The position numbers were made by a program, and so were the translations under genes. 64,000 nt of DNA from Ruegeria lacuscaerulensis ITI-1157 (GTDB lineage Bacteria > Pseudomonadota > Alphaproteobacteria > Rhodobacterales > Rhodobacteraceae), in NCBI GenBank assembly GCA_000161775.1, contig GG704596.1, positions 2,297,515-2,361,514 on the forward strand. Direction: 5' to 3'. Positions 48,772 to 56,994 of the stretch are shown here, one piece after another. Each line of letters begins with the position of its first letter. The first letter of the stretch is position 1. The notes below the pieces were generated by a model. The model had not been told where the DNA came from, did not search any database, and worked only from the letters and a program-made list of their open reading frames with translations.

Positions 48772-50103
48772 ATGCAGGTTACCGAGACGCTGAACGAAGG
48801 TCTGAAACGCGGCTACAACATCGTTGTCACCGCCGCCGAGCTGGACGAGAAGGTCAATGAGAAACTGATCGAAGCCCAGCCGGAAATCGAGATGAAAGGT
48901 TTCCGCAAGGGCAAGGTGCCGATGGCGCTGCTGAAAAAGCAGTTCGGCCAGCGTCTGCTTGGCGAAGCCATGCAAGAGACCATCGACGGCGCCATGAACA
49001 AGCATTTCGAAGAGAGCGGCGACCGTCCCGCCCTGCAGCCCCAGGTCAAGATGACCAACGAGGACTGGAAAGAAGGCGACGACGTTCACGTCGAGATGAC
49101 CTATGAGGCGCTGCCGGAAATCCCCGAGGTCGATCTGAAGTCGATCAAGCTGGAAAAGCTGGTGGTCAAGGCCGACGACGCCGCCGTGGAAGAGGCGCTG
49201 AAGAACCTGGCCGAAACCGCTCAGGACTTCAAAGCCCGCCGCAAGGGCTCGAAGGCGAAAGAGGGCGATCAGGTCGTCATCGACTTTGTCGGCAAGATCG
49301 ATGGTGAGCCTTTCGAAGGCGGTTCGGCCGAAGACTATCCGCTGGTTCTGGGGTCGAACAGCTTCATCCCCGGATTCGAGGATCAGCTGGTCGGCGTGAA
49401 GGCCGAAGAGGTCAAGGACGTGACCGTGTCCTTCCCCGAGGAATACGGTGCCGAGCATCTGGCCGGCAAAGAGGCCGTGTTCACCTGCACCGTGAAAGAG
49501 GTGAAAGAGCCGGTTGCCGCCGAGATCAACGACGAACTGGCCCAGAAATTCGGTGCCGAGGATCTGGAAGCGCTGAAAAAGCAGATCGCCGAGCGTCTGG
49601 AAGCCGAATATGCCGGCGCCTCGCGTGCGGTGATGAAGCGCGCCCTGCTGGACGAGCTGGACAAGATGGTGTCGTTCGAACTGCCGCCGTCGCTGGTCGA
49701 GGCCGAGGCCAAGCAGATCGCGCACCAGCTGTGGCACGAAGAAAACCCCGACGTTCAGGGCCATGACCACGAAGAGATCGAGCCCACCGAAGAGCACACC
49801 AAGCTGGCCGAGCGCCGCGTGCGTCTGGGCCTGCTGCTGGCGGAGCTGGGCCAGAAGGCCGAGGTGGAGGTCACCGACGCCGAGATGACCCAGGCGATCA
49901 TGAACCAGGCGCGCCAGTATCCCGGTCAGGAGCGCCAGTTCTTCGAATTCGTCCAGCAGAACGCCCAGATGCAGCAGCAGCTGCGCGCCCCGATCTTCGA
50001 GGACAAGGTCATCGACTATGTGGTCGAACTGGCCGAAGTCACCGAGAAGGAAGTCAGCAAGGACGATCTGCAGAAAGCGGTCGAGGCCCTGGAAGAAGAG
50101 TAA
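48772..50103 (+). CDS. tig: Trigger factor
   Basis: This is a 443-residue ribosome-bound chaperone and peptidyl-prolyl isomerase. It has the N-terminal ribosome-docking loop [17 protein letters not shown] (about residues 40-57), the FKBP-like domain in the middle ([20 protein letters not shown] ... [10 protein letters not shown]), and the helical C-terminal arms with an acidic end (EALEEE). The ATG at 48772 matches the family start [10 protein letters not shown]. It lies between its own promoter candidate and a strong terminator. Confidence 0.97.
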   Translation: MQVTETLNEGLKRGYNIVVTAAELDEKVNEKLIEAQPEIEMKGFRKGKVPMALLKKQFGQRLLGEAMQETIDGAMNKHFEESGDRPALQPQVKMTNEDWKEGDDVHVEMTYEALPEIPEVDLKSIKLEKLVVKADDAAVEEALKNLAETAQDFKARRKGSKAKEGDQVVIDFVGKIDGEPFEGGSAEDYPLVLGSNSFIPGFEDQLVGVKAEEVKDVTVSFPEEYGAEHLAGKEAVFTCTVKEVKEPVAAEINDELAQKFGAEDLEALKKQIAERLEAEYAGASRAVMKRALLDELDKMVSFELPPSLVEAEAKQIAHQLWHEENPDVQGHDHEEIEPTEEHTKLAERRVRLGLLLAELGQKAEVEVTDAEMTQAIMNQARQYPGQERQFFEFVQQNAQMQQQLRAPIFEDKVIDYVVELAEVTEKEVSKDDLQKAVEALEEE

Positions 50104-50138
50104 CTTCTGGCAGCCGGATCTGATCGGCCGGATTTATC

Positions 50139-50168
50139 AAAGGCCCCCGTCCCCGGGGGCCTTTTCTT
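50139..50168 (+). terminator. Rho-independent terminator of tig
   Basis: A perfect 11-bp stem (AAAGGCCCCCG / CGGGGGCCTTT) with a TCCC loop is followed by a T-rich tail. Confidence 0.93.
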
Positions 50169-50203
50169 TTGCCGCGGTGCAATTGGCCGGACCTGTGCTC
50201 AAG

Positions 50204-50238
50204 AAAAAGCGGAGCCGCCTGAAACAGGGCGGCTCCGC
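50204..50238 (-). terminator. Rho-independent terminator of luxI
   Basis: A perfect 11-bp stem (GCGGAGCCGCC / GGCGGCTCCGC) with an 8-base loop is followed by a T-run on the minus strand, about 34 bases after the luxI stop. Confidence 0.92.
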
Positions 50239-50271
50239 GTGGGTGGCTTTTGTTTTCACGAGGTGAGGGGG

Positions 50272-51126
50272 TCAGGCCTCATGAGCAAAAGCACGGGGGG
50301 TCTGTATGAGAGCAGTCTTCTGCTCTGGGGTGAATTTGTCTGACAGGCACTCGATCAGGTTCAGAACAGCCTGCCGCTCATCCTCTGTTCTGGCTGCGGC
50401 CATCTGCTCGACAAAGTAGGTCTCGAGCTCGGAAAGCGGCTTGTGGTCCTTGTTTGCCGGTCGCGCCTCGGTGATCCGGCTTTTGTCGAACAAGGCGCGG
50501 GCTTGCTGATCGCTCAGGAACACGTCGTGGTCAATGTCGGCGTAGTTTCGGATGGAGGCGATACGCTCCTCGGAGCAATCCATCAATGCCGCCATCGCAA
50601 CCACCTTGCCCATCGGTTTGGCGGTTCCCACGTAGTCGTAAGGCGCGTTCCCCGAACGTTGCAGGACACGGTTCATCACCGGATCAATCACGGCAACAGC
50701 GTCCCGGACACCCGCATCCATCGCGTACTCGAAAGAGCCGATCATGACTTCGCTGGTCACATAGGACACCGAGTTCTTTCCGCGTCCCCGGCCAAGTTTC
50801 TTGGTGTCGACACAGAACCGCGTCGCTTCCCAAACCTGCGCGCTGCGGATCGGTGGCTCACCGTCGAGGATCGAGTTGAAGACGTCGGCCAACATGTGCG
50901 GACCCGTCGTCTGCAAGAGGCGCATGCACCCGACGACCTCGCCCTCATCGTTGAGGCTGACCACATGGGCCGGATGCAGATCATCAAAGTGATCCCGCTC
51001 ACGACCGTCTTGAATATTTACTTCCCAACCAAGCCGATCCCCGAATACGCGAGCGCGCAGTTTGAACATTTCGTCCAGGATGTCCTTGAACTCGTGCTGG
51101 TTGAGTCCATCAATAACGATGATCAT
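50272..51126 (-). CDS. luxI: Acyl-homoserine-lactone synthase (LuxI family, long form)
   Basis: This 284-residue autoinducer synthase makes N-acyl-homoserine lactone from SAM and acyl-ACP. The invariant LuxI residues fall at the standard positions: Arg24, Phe28, Trp34, Asp45 and Asp48 (LRARVFGDRLGW, RDHFDD). GCMRLL and EATRFCVD supply the remaining conserved Arg and Glu. Typical LuxI proteins end near residue 210-220; this one has about 65-70 extra C-terminal residues (from DHKPLSELETYFVEQ), helical and of unknown role. It lies 87 bases downstream of luxR on the same strand. The chain length of the product cannot be read. Confidence 0.95.
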   Translation of the reverse strand: MIIVIDGLNQHEFKDILDEMFKLRARVFGDRLGWEVNIQDGRERDHFDDLHPAHVVSLNDEGEVVGCMRLLQTTGPHMLADVFNSILDGEPPIRSAQVWEATRFCVDTKKLGRGRGKNSVSYVTSEVMIGSFEYAMDAGVRDAVAVIDPVMNRVLQRSGNAPYDYVGTAKPMGKVVAMAALMDCSEERIASIRNYADIDHDVFLSDQQARALFDKSRITEARPANKDHKPLSELETYFVEQMAAARTEDERQAVLNLIECLSDKFTPEQKTALIQTPRAFAHEA

Positions 51127-51190
51127 TCCGTCCCCCTACAATCTTGTTACCGTAAGGAGAGATTAACTAACTTTCGAAACAAGACTATTG

Positions 51191-51200
51191 GGGATATCCC
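51191..51200. promoter_or_regulatory. Candidate lux box upstream of luxI
   Basis: A perfect 10-bp palindrome GGGATATCCC lies between luxR and luxI, centred about 70 bases upstream of the luxI ATG. A weak -10 (TAGTTA on the minus strand, 51164-51169) would put the dyad near -39, close to the usual LuxR activator position. It is inferred from position and symmetry. Confidence 0.4.
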
Positions 51201-51213
51201 GTAATTTCCTGCC

Positions 51214-51921
51214 TTAAGTGTTAACCTGGATATTCAAGCCCAGGCCAATGGCACGACCGATCGCTTGCGCCGTGGTCAACGCGCCAAGCTTTTCGCGGCC
51301 CGATCGAAGGTGCACTTCGACGGTGCGGTGAGAGATGCTGAGGATGTCGCCGATATCCTGCTGGGACTTACCTTCAGCGACCCATTGCAGGATTTCCCGC
51401 TCTCGCCTGGAGAGGCTGGGTAGGTAAAGCGCCTTGGCCAAAACGCCGGATTGCATCACCGTGTCGTGGGCTTGCACTGCAGCCATCTGCAAGTCGCCCA
51501 TGACATGGCGCTTCAGCTTTTTCCATTCCGTGTCCGAGCAATCCTTGGTGACGCTCAGCATGCCGCATTCGCCATAGGGCCCCCGAACCGGAACGGTCAG
51601 TCCCCGGTCAGTGATCCCGAAGTCGTGCGCATCCCGGAACACGGCATTGAATTTCTCGTCATGGTTGAACCGGCTCCAATCGACCGGCGCAATGCTCAGC
51701 GCTGCTTGGTACAGCGTCGGGTCCAGATGATGATACCCCTGAGATCCGTAGTGGAGCTTCCATTCGTCTGGATAGTTGGCATAGCCTTGGACGTCGCCCT
51801 TTACAGGATGCGTGGTCGCATAGGAGGCGTAGTCGAAACCCAGCTCATTGCAAACAGAATTGATAATGTCATAGGCTGACCGCTCGCCATGATCTATTGT
51901 GGCCAAGTCTATGAGTTTCAC
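51214..51921 (-). CDS. luxR: LuxR family autoinducer-binding transcription factor
   Basis: This 235-residue regulator has the autoinducer-binding domain at residues about 15-160 and a LuxR-type helix-turn-helix at about 170-230 (LSRREREILQWVAEGKSQQD, HRTVEVHLRSGREKLG). The ligand-pocket residues are kept: Trp54, Tyr58, Asp67, Pro68, Trp82 and Gly107. The start is GTG (51919-51921), with AGAGG eight bases upstream; no ATG fits. It is upstream of luxI on the same strand, so it is likely to control luxI and possibly itself. Confidence 0.95.
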   Translation of the reverse strand: MKLIDLATIDHGERSAYDIINSVCNELGFDYASYATTHPVKGDVQGYANYPDEWKLHYGSQGYHHLDPTLYQAALSIAPVDWSRFNHDEKFNAVFRDAHDFGITDRGLTVPVRGPYGECGMLSVTKDCSDTEWKKLKRHVMGDLQMAAVQAHDTVMQSGVLAKALYLPSLSRREREILQWVAEGKSQQDIGDILSISHRTVEVHLRSGREKLGALTTAQAIGRAIGLGLNIQVNT

Positions 51922-51941
51922 CTGTCCAACCTCTGTCCAAC

Positions 51942-51961
51942 GGCATCTTCCCCAAGATGCC
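51942..51961. promoter_or_regulatory. 20-bp perfect dyad upstream of luxR
   Basis: GGCATCTT and AAGATGCC form a perfect 8-bp inverted repeat around CCCC, 20 bp in all, starting 21 bases upstream of the luxR GTG. The length equals a classic lux box, but it could also act as a hairpin in the luxR leader. Next to it lies a tandem direct repeat of CTGTCCAAC (51922-51930 and 51933-51941). Confidence 0.5.
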
Positions 51962-52144
51962 TACTCCGTCGTTATATCAGTGTACGTAGCGTCATTAAAG
52001 CAGCGTGCAAGCTATTTGTACATATCACAAGGCCGTTTTGACCGCCATCCGCGACGCCATGTAGAATGTTTTCGCCGGACGTGCCGGGCGATAGTTCATC
52101 CGCGGCAACGCTTGAATCGCGACGCTAAAGTCGAAACCCGCAGT

Positions 52145-52630
52145 TTATTGCGACCGTAGCCCTGTTTCGACCAGCATGCCGCGAGCCTTGGCTTCGGGGT
52201 AATACCCCTTGGCGTACAGGAAAATGGCCCGATCCTGATCTCCGTCCGAAAGCAACCACGCACCCCGCAGATACTTGCCTGCGTATTTGAGGTTCGTGCC
52301 CGGATCCAGCAGGCCTTCGGCCGTACCCTGATAACCCATTGATCTTGCTGTCGCTAGAAGGATCTGAAGCAACCCGTAGTAAGGCCGGTTCACGGCCCAG
52401 GGCCGATGCGTGCTTTCGCGGATTGCCAGCTTGTGCAGCAGCTCTCGCGGCAATTCATAGTGGTCCGCCCATTTGTTGATGAGGGCGCGCAATTCGGGGG
52501 TCTCATTCGGGAACAACGGCGGATCGAACGTCTGGTTCGATGTGACCGAACCGCCCGTGGTGCCGGCGCAGGCCGCGACGGGAATCGTCAGCATCCAGAT
52601 CAGTAAACCGCGGCGAGTAGGGTGGGCCAT
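52145..52630 (-). CDS. Lytic transglycosylase (SLT-domain) lipoprotein
   Basis: This is a 161-residue small lipoprotein. The signal ends in a lipobox-like VAAC (about residue 21), and residues 55-140 form an SLT lysozyme-like domain. The catalytic Glu is in LAIRESTHRPWAVN, followed by YYGLLQILLATARSMGY and NLKYAGKYLRGAW, matching SLT motifs II and III. It cuts peptidoglycan and probably sits in the outer or inner membrane. The ATG at 52630 has AGGAGA upstream. Confidence 0.85.
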   Translation of the reverse strand: MAHPTRRGLLIWMLTIPVAACAGTTGGSVTSNQTFDPPLFPNETPELRALINKWADHYELPRELLHKLAIRESTHRPWAVNRPYYGLLQILLATARSMGYQGTAEGLLDPGTNLKYAGKYLRGAWLLSDGDQDRAIFLYAKGYYPEAKARGMLVETGLRSQ

Positions 52631-52735
52631 TGGGATCTCCTGAGCTTTGCCGGGCATGATAAGTTTGCAACACCGTACTGCAAGCTCAGGTCGAAGAATG
52701 CGCTGATATCCGCTCGCCTGGCGTGTGAAACAAAC

Positions 52736-52761
52736 AAGGCCGCACCAGACGGCGCGGCCTT
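52736..52761 (-). terminator. Rho-independent terminator of rpsF-rpsR-rplI
   Basis: A perfect 8-bp stem (AAGGCCGC / GCGGCCTT) with a 10-base loop is followed by TGTTTGTTTC on the minus strand, just after rplI. Confidence 0.8.
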
Positions 52762-52782
52762 GTTCAAACCATGCATAAACGA

Positions 52783-53400
52783 TCAGGCTTTGGCTTCGTC
52801 GTCCTCGGCCGGTGCCTCGGCAGCGACTTCCTCGTCGTCCGATGCGGCCGAGCCGATGTCGTCGAACAGTTCGGCGATCTCGAAATCGGCAGCTGCCTCT
52901 TCCTCGGCGGCCAGTTCCTGAATCGATTTGCCCGATGCCTGCAGTTCGGCTTCTTCTTCCGAACGGGCGACGTTCAGCTTGATTTCGACCTCGACCTCGG
53001 GGTGCAGGCGCACGGCAACGGTGTGCAGGCCCAGTTCCTTGATCGGGGCAACCAGCGCGACCTGCTTCTTGTCGACGCTGAAACCAGCGGCAGTAGCGGC
53101 CTCGGCGGCGTCACGCGGGGTGACCGAGCCGTACAGCGCGCCAGCGTCCGACGCCGAGCGAATCACGATGAACTGCTGACCGTCCAGCTTTTCGGCCAGG
53201 GCTTCAGCTTCTTTCTTGGTTTCCAGGTTGCGCGCTTCCAGCTGCGCTTTCTGGGCTTCGAAAGATGCGATGTTGGCTTCCGATGCGCTCAGGGCCTTGC
53301 CCTGGGGCAGGAGGTAGTTGCGCGCGTAGCCGGGCTTGACGTCGACGACATCGCCCATCTGACCCAGTTTCGCGACGCGTTCCAGAAGGATAACTTGCAT
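52783..53400 (-). CDS. rplI: Ribosomal protein bL9 with long acidic tail
   Basis: This 205-residue large-subunit protein binds 23S rRNA. It starts with [17 protein letters not shown] and [13 protein letters not shown], the family signature, followed by the long connecting helix and the C-terminal domain. It is about 50 residues longer than the usual 150, because of a C-terminal tail very rich in Glu, Asp and Ala ([20 protein letters not shown]...). It is the third gene of the rpsF-rpsR-rplI operon. Confidence 0.96.
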   Translation of the reverse strand: MQVILLERVAKLGQMGDVVDVKPGYARNYLLPQGKALSASEANIASFEAQKAQLEARNLETKKEAEALAEKLDGQQFIVIRSASDAGALYGSVTPRDAAEAATAAGFSVDKKQVALVAPIKELGLHTVAVRLHPEVEVEIKLNVARSEEEAELQASGKSIQELAAEEEAAADFEIAELFDDIGSAASDDEEVAAEAPAEDDEAKA

Positions 53401-53412
53401 GTCAGTCTCTCC

Positions 53413-53640
53413 TTACTTCACGGCGTAGGGCAGCAGGGCGAGGAAGCGAGCGCGCTTGATGGCGCGGGCCAGTTCACGCTGCTTCTTTGCCGAAACGGCG
53501 GTGATGCGCGAAGGCACGATCTTGCCGCGCTCGGAAATGTAGCGCTGCAGCAGACGGGTGTCCTTGTAGTCGATCTTGGGCGCGTTGTCGCCCGAGAACG
53601 GGCAGACCTTGCGGCGGCGGAAAAATGGTTTTGCGGCCAT
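53413..53640 (-). CDS. rpsR: Ribosomal protein bS18
   Basis: This is a 75-residue small-subunit protein that pairs with bS6. It shows [20 protein letters not shown] and the later [38 protein letters not shown], cut here only by its ends, both standard bS18 features. The ATG at 53640 gives the family length. It lies 28 bases after rpsF and 12 bases before rplI. Confidence 0.97.
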   Translation of the reverse strand: MAAKPFFRRRKVCPFSGDNAPKIDYKDTRLLQRYISERGKIVPSRITAVSAKKQRELARAIKRARFLALLPYAVK

Positions 53641-53668
53641 GGTATTATGTCCTTTCGTCAGGCGTTGA

Positions 53669-54022
53669 TCAACGGCGCTCGCGGCGGCCTTCGCGCTCGT
53701 CGCGCTTCTGCATCTGGACCGAGGGGCCCTCGGCATGCTCGTCGACCTTGATGGTCAGAACGCGCATGACGTCGTCATGCAGGCGCATCAGGCGCTCCAT
53801 TTCCTGAACGGCGCCGGCGGGGGCGTCGGTCTTCAGGAAGGCATAGTGCCCCTTGCGGTTCTTGTTGATCTTGTAGGCCATCGTCTTGACGCCCCAGTAC
53901 TCGCTGTCGACGAGCTTGCCGCCATTGTCAGCCAGCACGGTGCCAAAATGTTCGATCAGGCCTTCGGCTTGCGTGTTGGACAGGTCCTGACGCGCGATCA
54001 TTACATGCTCATACAGTGGCAT
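53669..54022 (-). CDS. rpsF: Ribosomal protein bS6
   Basis: This is a 117-residue small-subunit protein with the ferredoxin-like fold ([37 protein letters not shown]), ending in an acidic and then basic tail with [11 protein letters not shown]. The AGGAG six bases before ATG 54022 fixes the start. It is the first gene of the operon. In many bacteria bS6:bS18 binds the operon leader to control itself; the 107-base leader here could hold such a site. Confidence 0.97.
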   Translation of the reverse strand: MPLYEHVMIARQDLSNTQAEGLIEHFGTVLADNGGKLVDSEYWGVKTMAYKINKNRKGHYAFLKTDAPAGAVQEMERLMRLHDDVMRVLTIKVDEHAEGPSVQMQKRDEREGRRERR

Positions 54023-54128
54023 GTTCACTCCTGTTTGTATCAAGGCGCATTTCATAGGCGGGGCCAGAACCCTCCGCGACCCTGCCACGAGAGGCTGCGC
54101 GATTCATGCGATTTGCGAAGGATGGCCC

Positions 54129-54156
54129 GATATACACGTTTCTGGCAGCGGAGCAA
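54129..54156 (-). promoter_or_regulatory. Candidate promoter of rpsF-rpsR-rplI
   Basis: TTGCTC and TATATC are spaced by 16 bases on the minus strand, about 107 bases upstream of the rpsF ATG. Confidence 0.45.
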
Positions 54157-54290
54157 GCCCCGCCGGAGTTGCCATCGTGAAGCCGCCCAAATTCCTTTGC
54201 GGCGCCCAATTCCTGACGCTTTTCGGCCTGAGGTTGTTTTCAAGCCCCGGCAGAACCCGGGACCGGACAAACCAAGACAGGGCGAGAACG

Positions 54291-54821
54291 ATGGCTGTCA
54301 CGAACACGAACACTCTGCAAAAACCGGATGCGGGCGCGAACTTTGAACAACCCGTGGAACAACCCGTGCCCGTGCTGATTAAATTCACGCCCAACTGGAG
54401 GGCCCGGCTGGTTCTTTGCAGGATTGCCGGGGCGGCGCTGATCATTGCCGCGTTTTCGATGTGGCTGATGCCCGGCTCGGCGACCGGAGCCGATGTGTGG
54501 CCGATCAAGTTGGTTGCGTCGCTCATGTTTCTTCTCTTCGGAGTCAGCCTTCTGACGATCGAGATCCTCGACCCGCGCCCGGACGCCTATTTTGATCCGA
54601 TCCGCCGAGAGGTTCGCGTGCTGCAGAAGAACGAGAACGGGCGCCCGCAGACGGTTCTGCGTCGCAGCTATGACACGCTCGGCGGCGCCCGTTTCGCCGA
54701 TGACCGGGTCGAGCTGTTCGAGGTGGACGGCAGCCTGTTGATGAAACTGCCCCTGCAGTCGGCGGAAGTCAGCCGGGCCTTGAAAGGGCAACTCAGCGGA
54801 AGTGTTACGATATTTGCCTGA
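54291..54821 (+). CDS. Hypothetical protein with two membrane helices
   Basis: This 176-residue protein starts with a Gln/Pro/Asn-rich stretch, then two hydrophobic segments (LCRIAGAALIIAAFSMWL and WPIKLVASLMFLLFGVSLL). A C-terminal soluble part with beta character (YFDPIRREVRVLQKNENGRP, DDRVELFEVDGSLLMKLPL) follows. The layout resembles small membrane proteins with a PH-like domain, but I assign no family. It is divergent from rpsF. The ATG at 54291 is preceded by GGCGAG. Confidence 0.7.
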   Translation: MAVTNTNTLQKPDAGANFEQPVEQPVPVLIKFTPNWRARLVLCRIAGAALIIAAFSMWLMPGSATGADVWPIKLVASLMFLLFGVSLLTIEILDPRPDAYFDPIRREVRVLQKNENGRPQTVLRRSYDTLGGARFADDRVELFEVDGSLLMKLPLQSAEVSRALKGQLSGSVTIFA

Positions 54822-54870
54822 ATCTCGGTCTGTTCAAAAAGGAACAGGGTTTGTTAGAGAATAAAGATTG

Positions 54871-54900
54871 TGTGCCGCCTTTTGGCGGCACATCTTCTTT
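54871..54900 (+). terminator. Terminator-like hairpin upstream of yceI
   Basis: A perfect 9-bp stem (TGTGCCGCC / GGCGGCACA) with a TTTT loop is followed by a T-rich tail (TCTTCTTTTC). It may end the upstream gene or act as a leader hairpin for yceI, 48 bases ahead of its ATG. Confidence 0.6.
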
Positions 54901-54947
54901 TCAAGCAACCCTTCAGGTTTGCGGTCACGAAATTTTCGGAGATTGTC

Positions 54948-55520
54948 ATGAAATCCATCCTTGTCGCAGCAGCACTTGCCACCGCCACCACCGCAGCGTG
55001 GGCCGCGCCCGAGAAATACGTTCTCGACCCCAGCCATAGCCAGGTCGTTTTCAGCTACAACCACCTGGGCTTTTCCACCACGACCGGCATGTTTTCGGGC
55101 TTCGAAGGCGAAATCATGTTCGACCAGGAAGACCCTGCGGCCTCGAGCGTGACAGTGTCGATGCCGGTCATGTCGATGATCACCGGGTGGAAGCCGCGCG
55201 AAGACCACTTCATGTCCGAGGATTTCTTTGCTGCGACCGAAGACGAAATGGTCACCTTCACCTCGACTGCAATCGAAGTCACAGGAGAGAACACCGCCAA
55301 GATCACCGGGGATCTGACCCTGAACGGTGTGACCAAACCGGTGGTCCTGGACGCCAAGTTGAACCAGGTTGGCGAGCATCCGATGGCAGGCAAACCGTGG
55401 GCCGGGTTCGACGCCACTACCACGCTGGTACGCAGCGATTTCGATCTGGGCAAGTTCGCGCCCTTCGTTGGAGACGAGGTCGCGATTCAGATCTCGATTG
55501 AGGCGCAAAAGGCCGACTGA
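54948..55520 (+). CDS. YceI family periplasmic protein
   Basis: This 190-residue protein has a signal peptide (MKSILVAAALATATTAAWAA) and one YceI lipocalin-like barrel. It shows YVLDPSHSQVVFSYNHLGFSTT, the family start, and GDLTLNGVTKPVVLD. YceI barrels bind isoprenoid chains such as polyprenyl-phosphate or quinones. GGAG lies seven bases before the ATG. It faces a cytochrome b561-YceI fusion gene, so a shared redox or lipid role is possible. Confidence 0.9.
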   Translation: MKSILVAAALATATTAAWAAPEKYVLDPSHSQVVFSYNHLGFSTTTGMFSGFEGEIMFDQEDPAASSVTVSMPVMSMITGWKPREDHFMSEDFFAATEDEMVTFTSTAIEVTGENTAKITGDLTLNGVTKPVVLDAKLNQVGEHPMAGKPWAGFDATTTLVRSDFDLGKFAPFVGDEVAIQISIEAQKAD

Positions 55521-55543
55521 TCCCGTTTCCAGCAACAATATAG

Positions 55544-55575
55544 CCGCCGGGGGAGATGCCTTCCGGCGGTTTTTT
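55544..55575 (+). terminator. Rho-independent terminator of yceI
   Basis: A 7-bp stem (CCGCCGG / CCGGCGG) with a 12-base loop is followed by six Ts, 24 bases after the yceI stop. Confidence 0.85.
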
Positions 55576-55592
55576 CATGCGCTGAGTTTGCC

Positions 55593-56822
55593 CTATTCGA
55601 CACTGCGTTTGGCTGTCAGCTCTGCTGAAACGGAGACCGCAAAGGCCAGCGAATCCTCTTGCGGCAGCGTCTTGCCGATCCCAAAATCAAGGCGATTCAG
55701 TTCCACGGACCCCGACATTCGCGCGGTGTCGCCCTGCAGGTCGAGGGTGAATGGCAGCACGATGTCGACGGTCTGATCGCGGATGGTCAGCGGGCCTCGG
55801 GCCTCGTACCCGGTTTCGGTTTTGACCAGATCAGCCTTGAAATGCGCGGTGGGGAACCGGGTCGCGTCAAAGAAATCAGGTCCCATGGCTTGATCGGTCA
55901 CGCTGCCAAGGGTCAGGGATCCGATCGAAACCGTCACATCCACCGACCCTGCCGGTCCCGGCGCGTCCGGGTCGTCGAAGGTGATGGCGGCGGTCCAGTC
56001 GGAAAAACGTCCAGTGACAGGATTGCCCAATTGGGTAACCGTGATTTCCAGCTGACCTTCCTGCACCTGCCAGTCCGACTGCACCGCCGACAGTTTAGCG
56101 GTGTCCACAGCGACATGGGACTTGGCGGCGAAACTGCCGGTCATCCAACCCCCGGTCAGGATCACGATCCAGACCACGCCCGCTGCCAGCGCCGGAGCGA
56201 GTGAATGCGTCTGTGGCGGGGGCGTCGGGGCGTTGGATCGCCCTGGCAGCATCCGTCGCAGGGTCGCATCCTTGTCGATGATGTGATGCTTCAGAGCCCC
56301 CGCGACGTGAAGTACCAATGCTCCGACCAGAACAAGCATGAACAGCCAGTGCAACACGGCCGTCAGTTCGGCCAGTTTCGGCGATTTCGGAACCATCGGC
56401 AGATTTTGTCCGAGGGGCCACAGGATAGGCGCGAACCCCTCGGCCGCTGCGTGATGTACCCAGCCGGACAGCGGAACCAGCACCAGCGACCCGTACAGCA
56501 GCCAATGCACCGTTTCGGCGGCGAAGGCCTCGGGCTTGTTGTCGGCGTTCAGCAGGCCCGGCCTGGGCTGGCTGATTGCCCACAGAATACGGGCCAGCGC
56601 CACGAAGAAGACCGCGACCCCGACCGTCTTGTGCAGGGAAAACAGCCGTGCCGCGCGCGCGATGTCCTGTTCGGTCGTTGGAATCCCCGGATCGTAGATC
56701 GCGTGCGCCAGGTCGTTGGCGATCCAGCCGAGCGGGAGCGCCGTCAGAATCAGAAGAGCGGTCAGCCAGTGAAAGGTCTTGGCCACGCTGCCATAGCTGG
56801 CGGATGTGTTGGTCAGGGACAT
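55593..56822 (-). CDS. Cytochrome b561-YceI fusion protein
   Basis: This is a 409-residue two-domain inner-membrane protein. Residues 1 to about 190 are a b561-type diheme cytochrome with four helices and heme-ligand histidines (KTFHWLTALLIL, FSLHKTVGVAVF, HHAAAEGF/LHWLFMLVLVGALVLH). A fifth helix (about 205-225) leads to a periplasmic YceI domain (about 235-409: VDTAKLSAVQSDW, RFPTAHFKADLV, GPLTIRDQTVDIVLPF). It probably moves electrons from the quinone pool to a ligand held by YceI. The convergent neighbour is a lone YceI. Confidence 0.9.
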   Translation of the reverse strand: MSLTNTSASYGSVAKTFHWLTALLILTALPLGWIANDLAHAIYDPGIPTTEQDIARAARLFSLHKTVGVAVFFVALARILWAISQPRPGLLNADNKPEAFAAETVHWLLYGSLVLVPLSGWVHHAAAEGFAPILWPLGQNLPMVPKSPKLAELTAVLHWLFMLVLVGALVLHVAGALKHHIIDKDATLRRMLPGRSNAPTPPPQTHSLAPALAAGVVWIVILTGGWMTGSFAAKSHVAVDTAKLSAVQSDWQVQEGQLEITVTQLGNPVTGRFSDWTAAITFDDPDAPGPAGSVDVTVSIGSLTLGSVTDQAMGPDFFDATRFPTAHFKADLVKTETGYEARGPLTIRDQTVDIVLPFTLDLQGDTARMSGSVELNRLDFGIGKTLPQEDSLAFAVSVSAELTAKRSVE

Positions 56823-56994
56823 GGATCATGTGCTCCGAGGTTGTCTGTGAGGCCAAGGTAACGGCGTGGCAGTGTGAAACAATAGCGCGTTGCGCACAGG
56901 CCCGGTGCCGAATTGCAGACTGAAGGCAATGCTTGTGCCGGAACGTCACTCGGTTTACACCCCGGCGCAACCTGACGTCATCCAAGAGGTTGCA

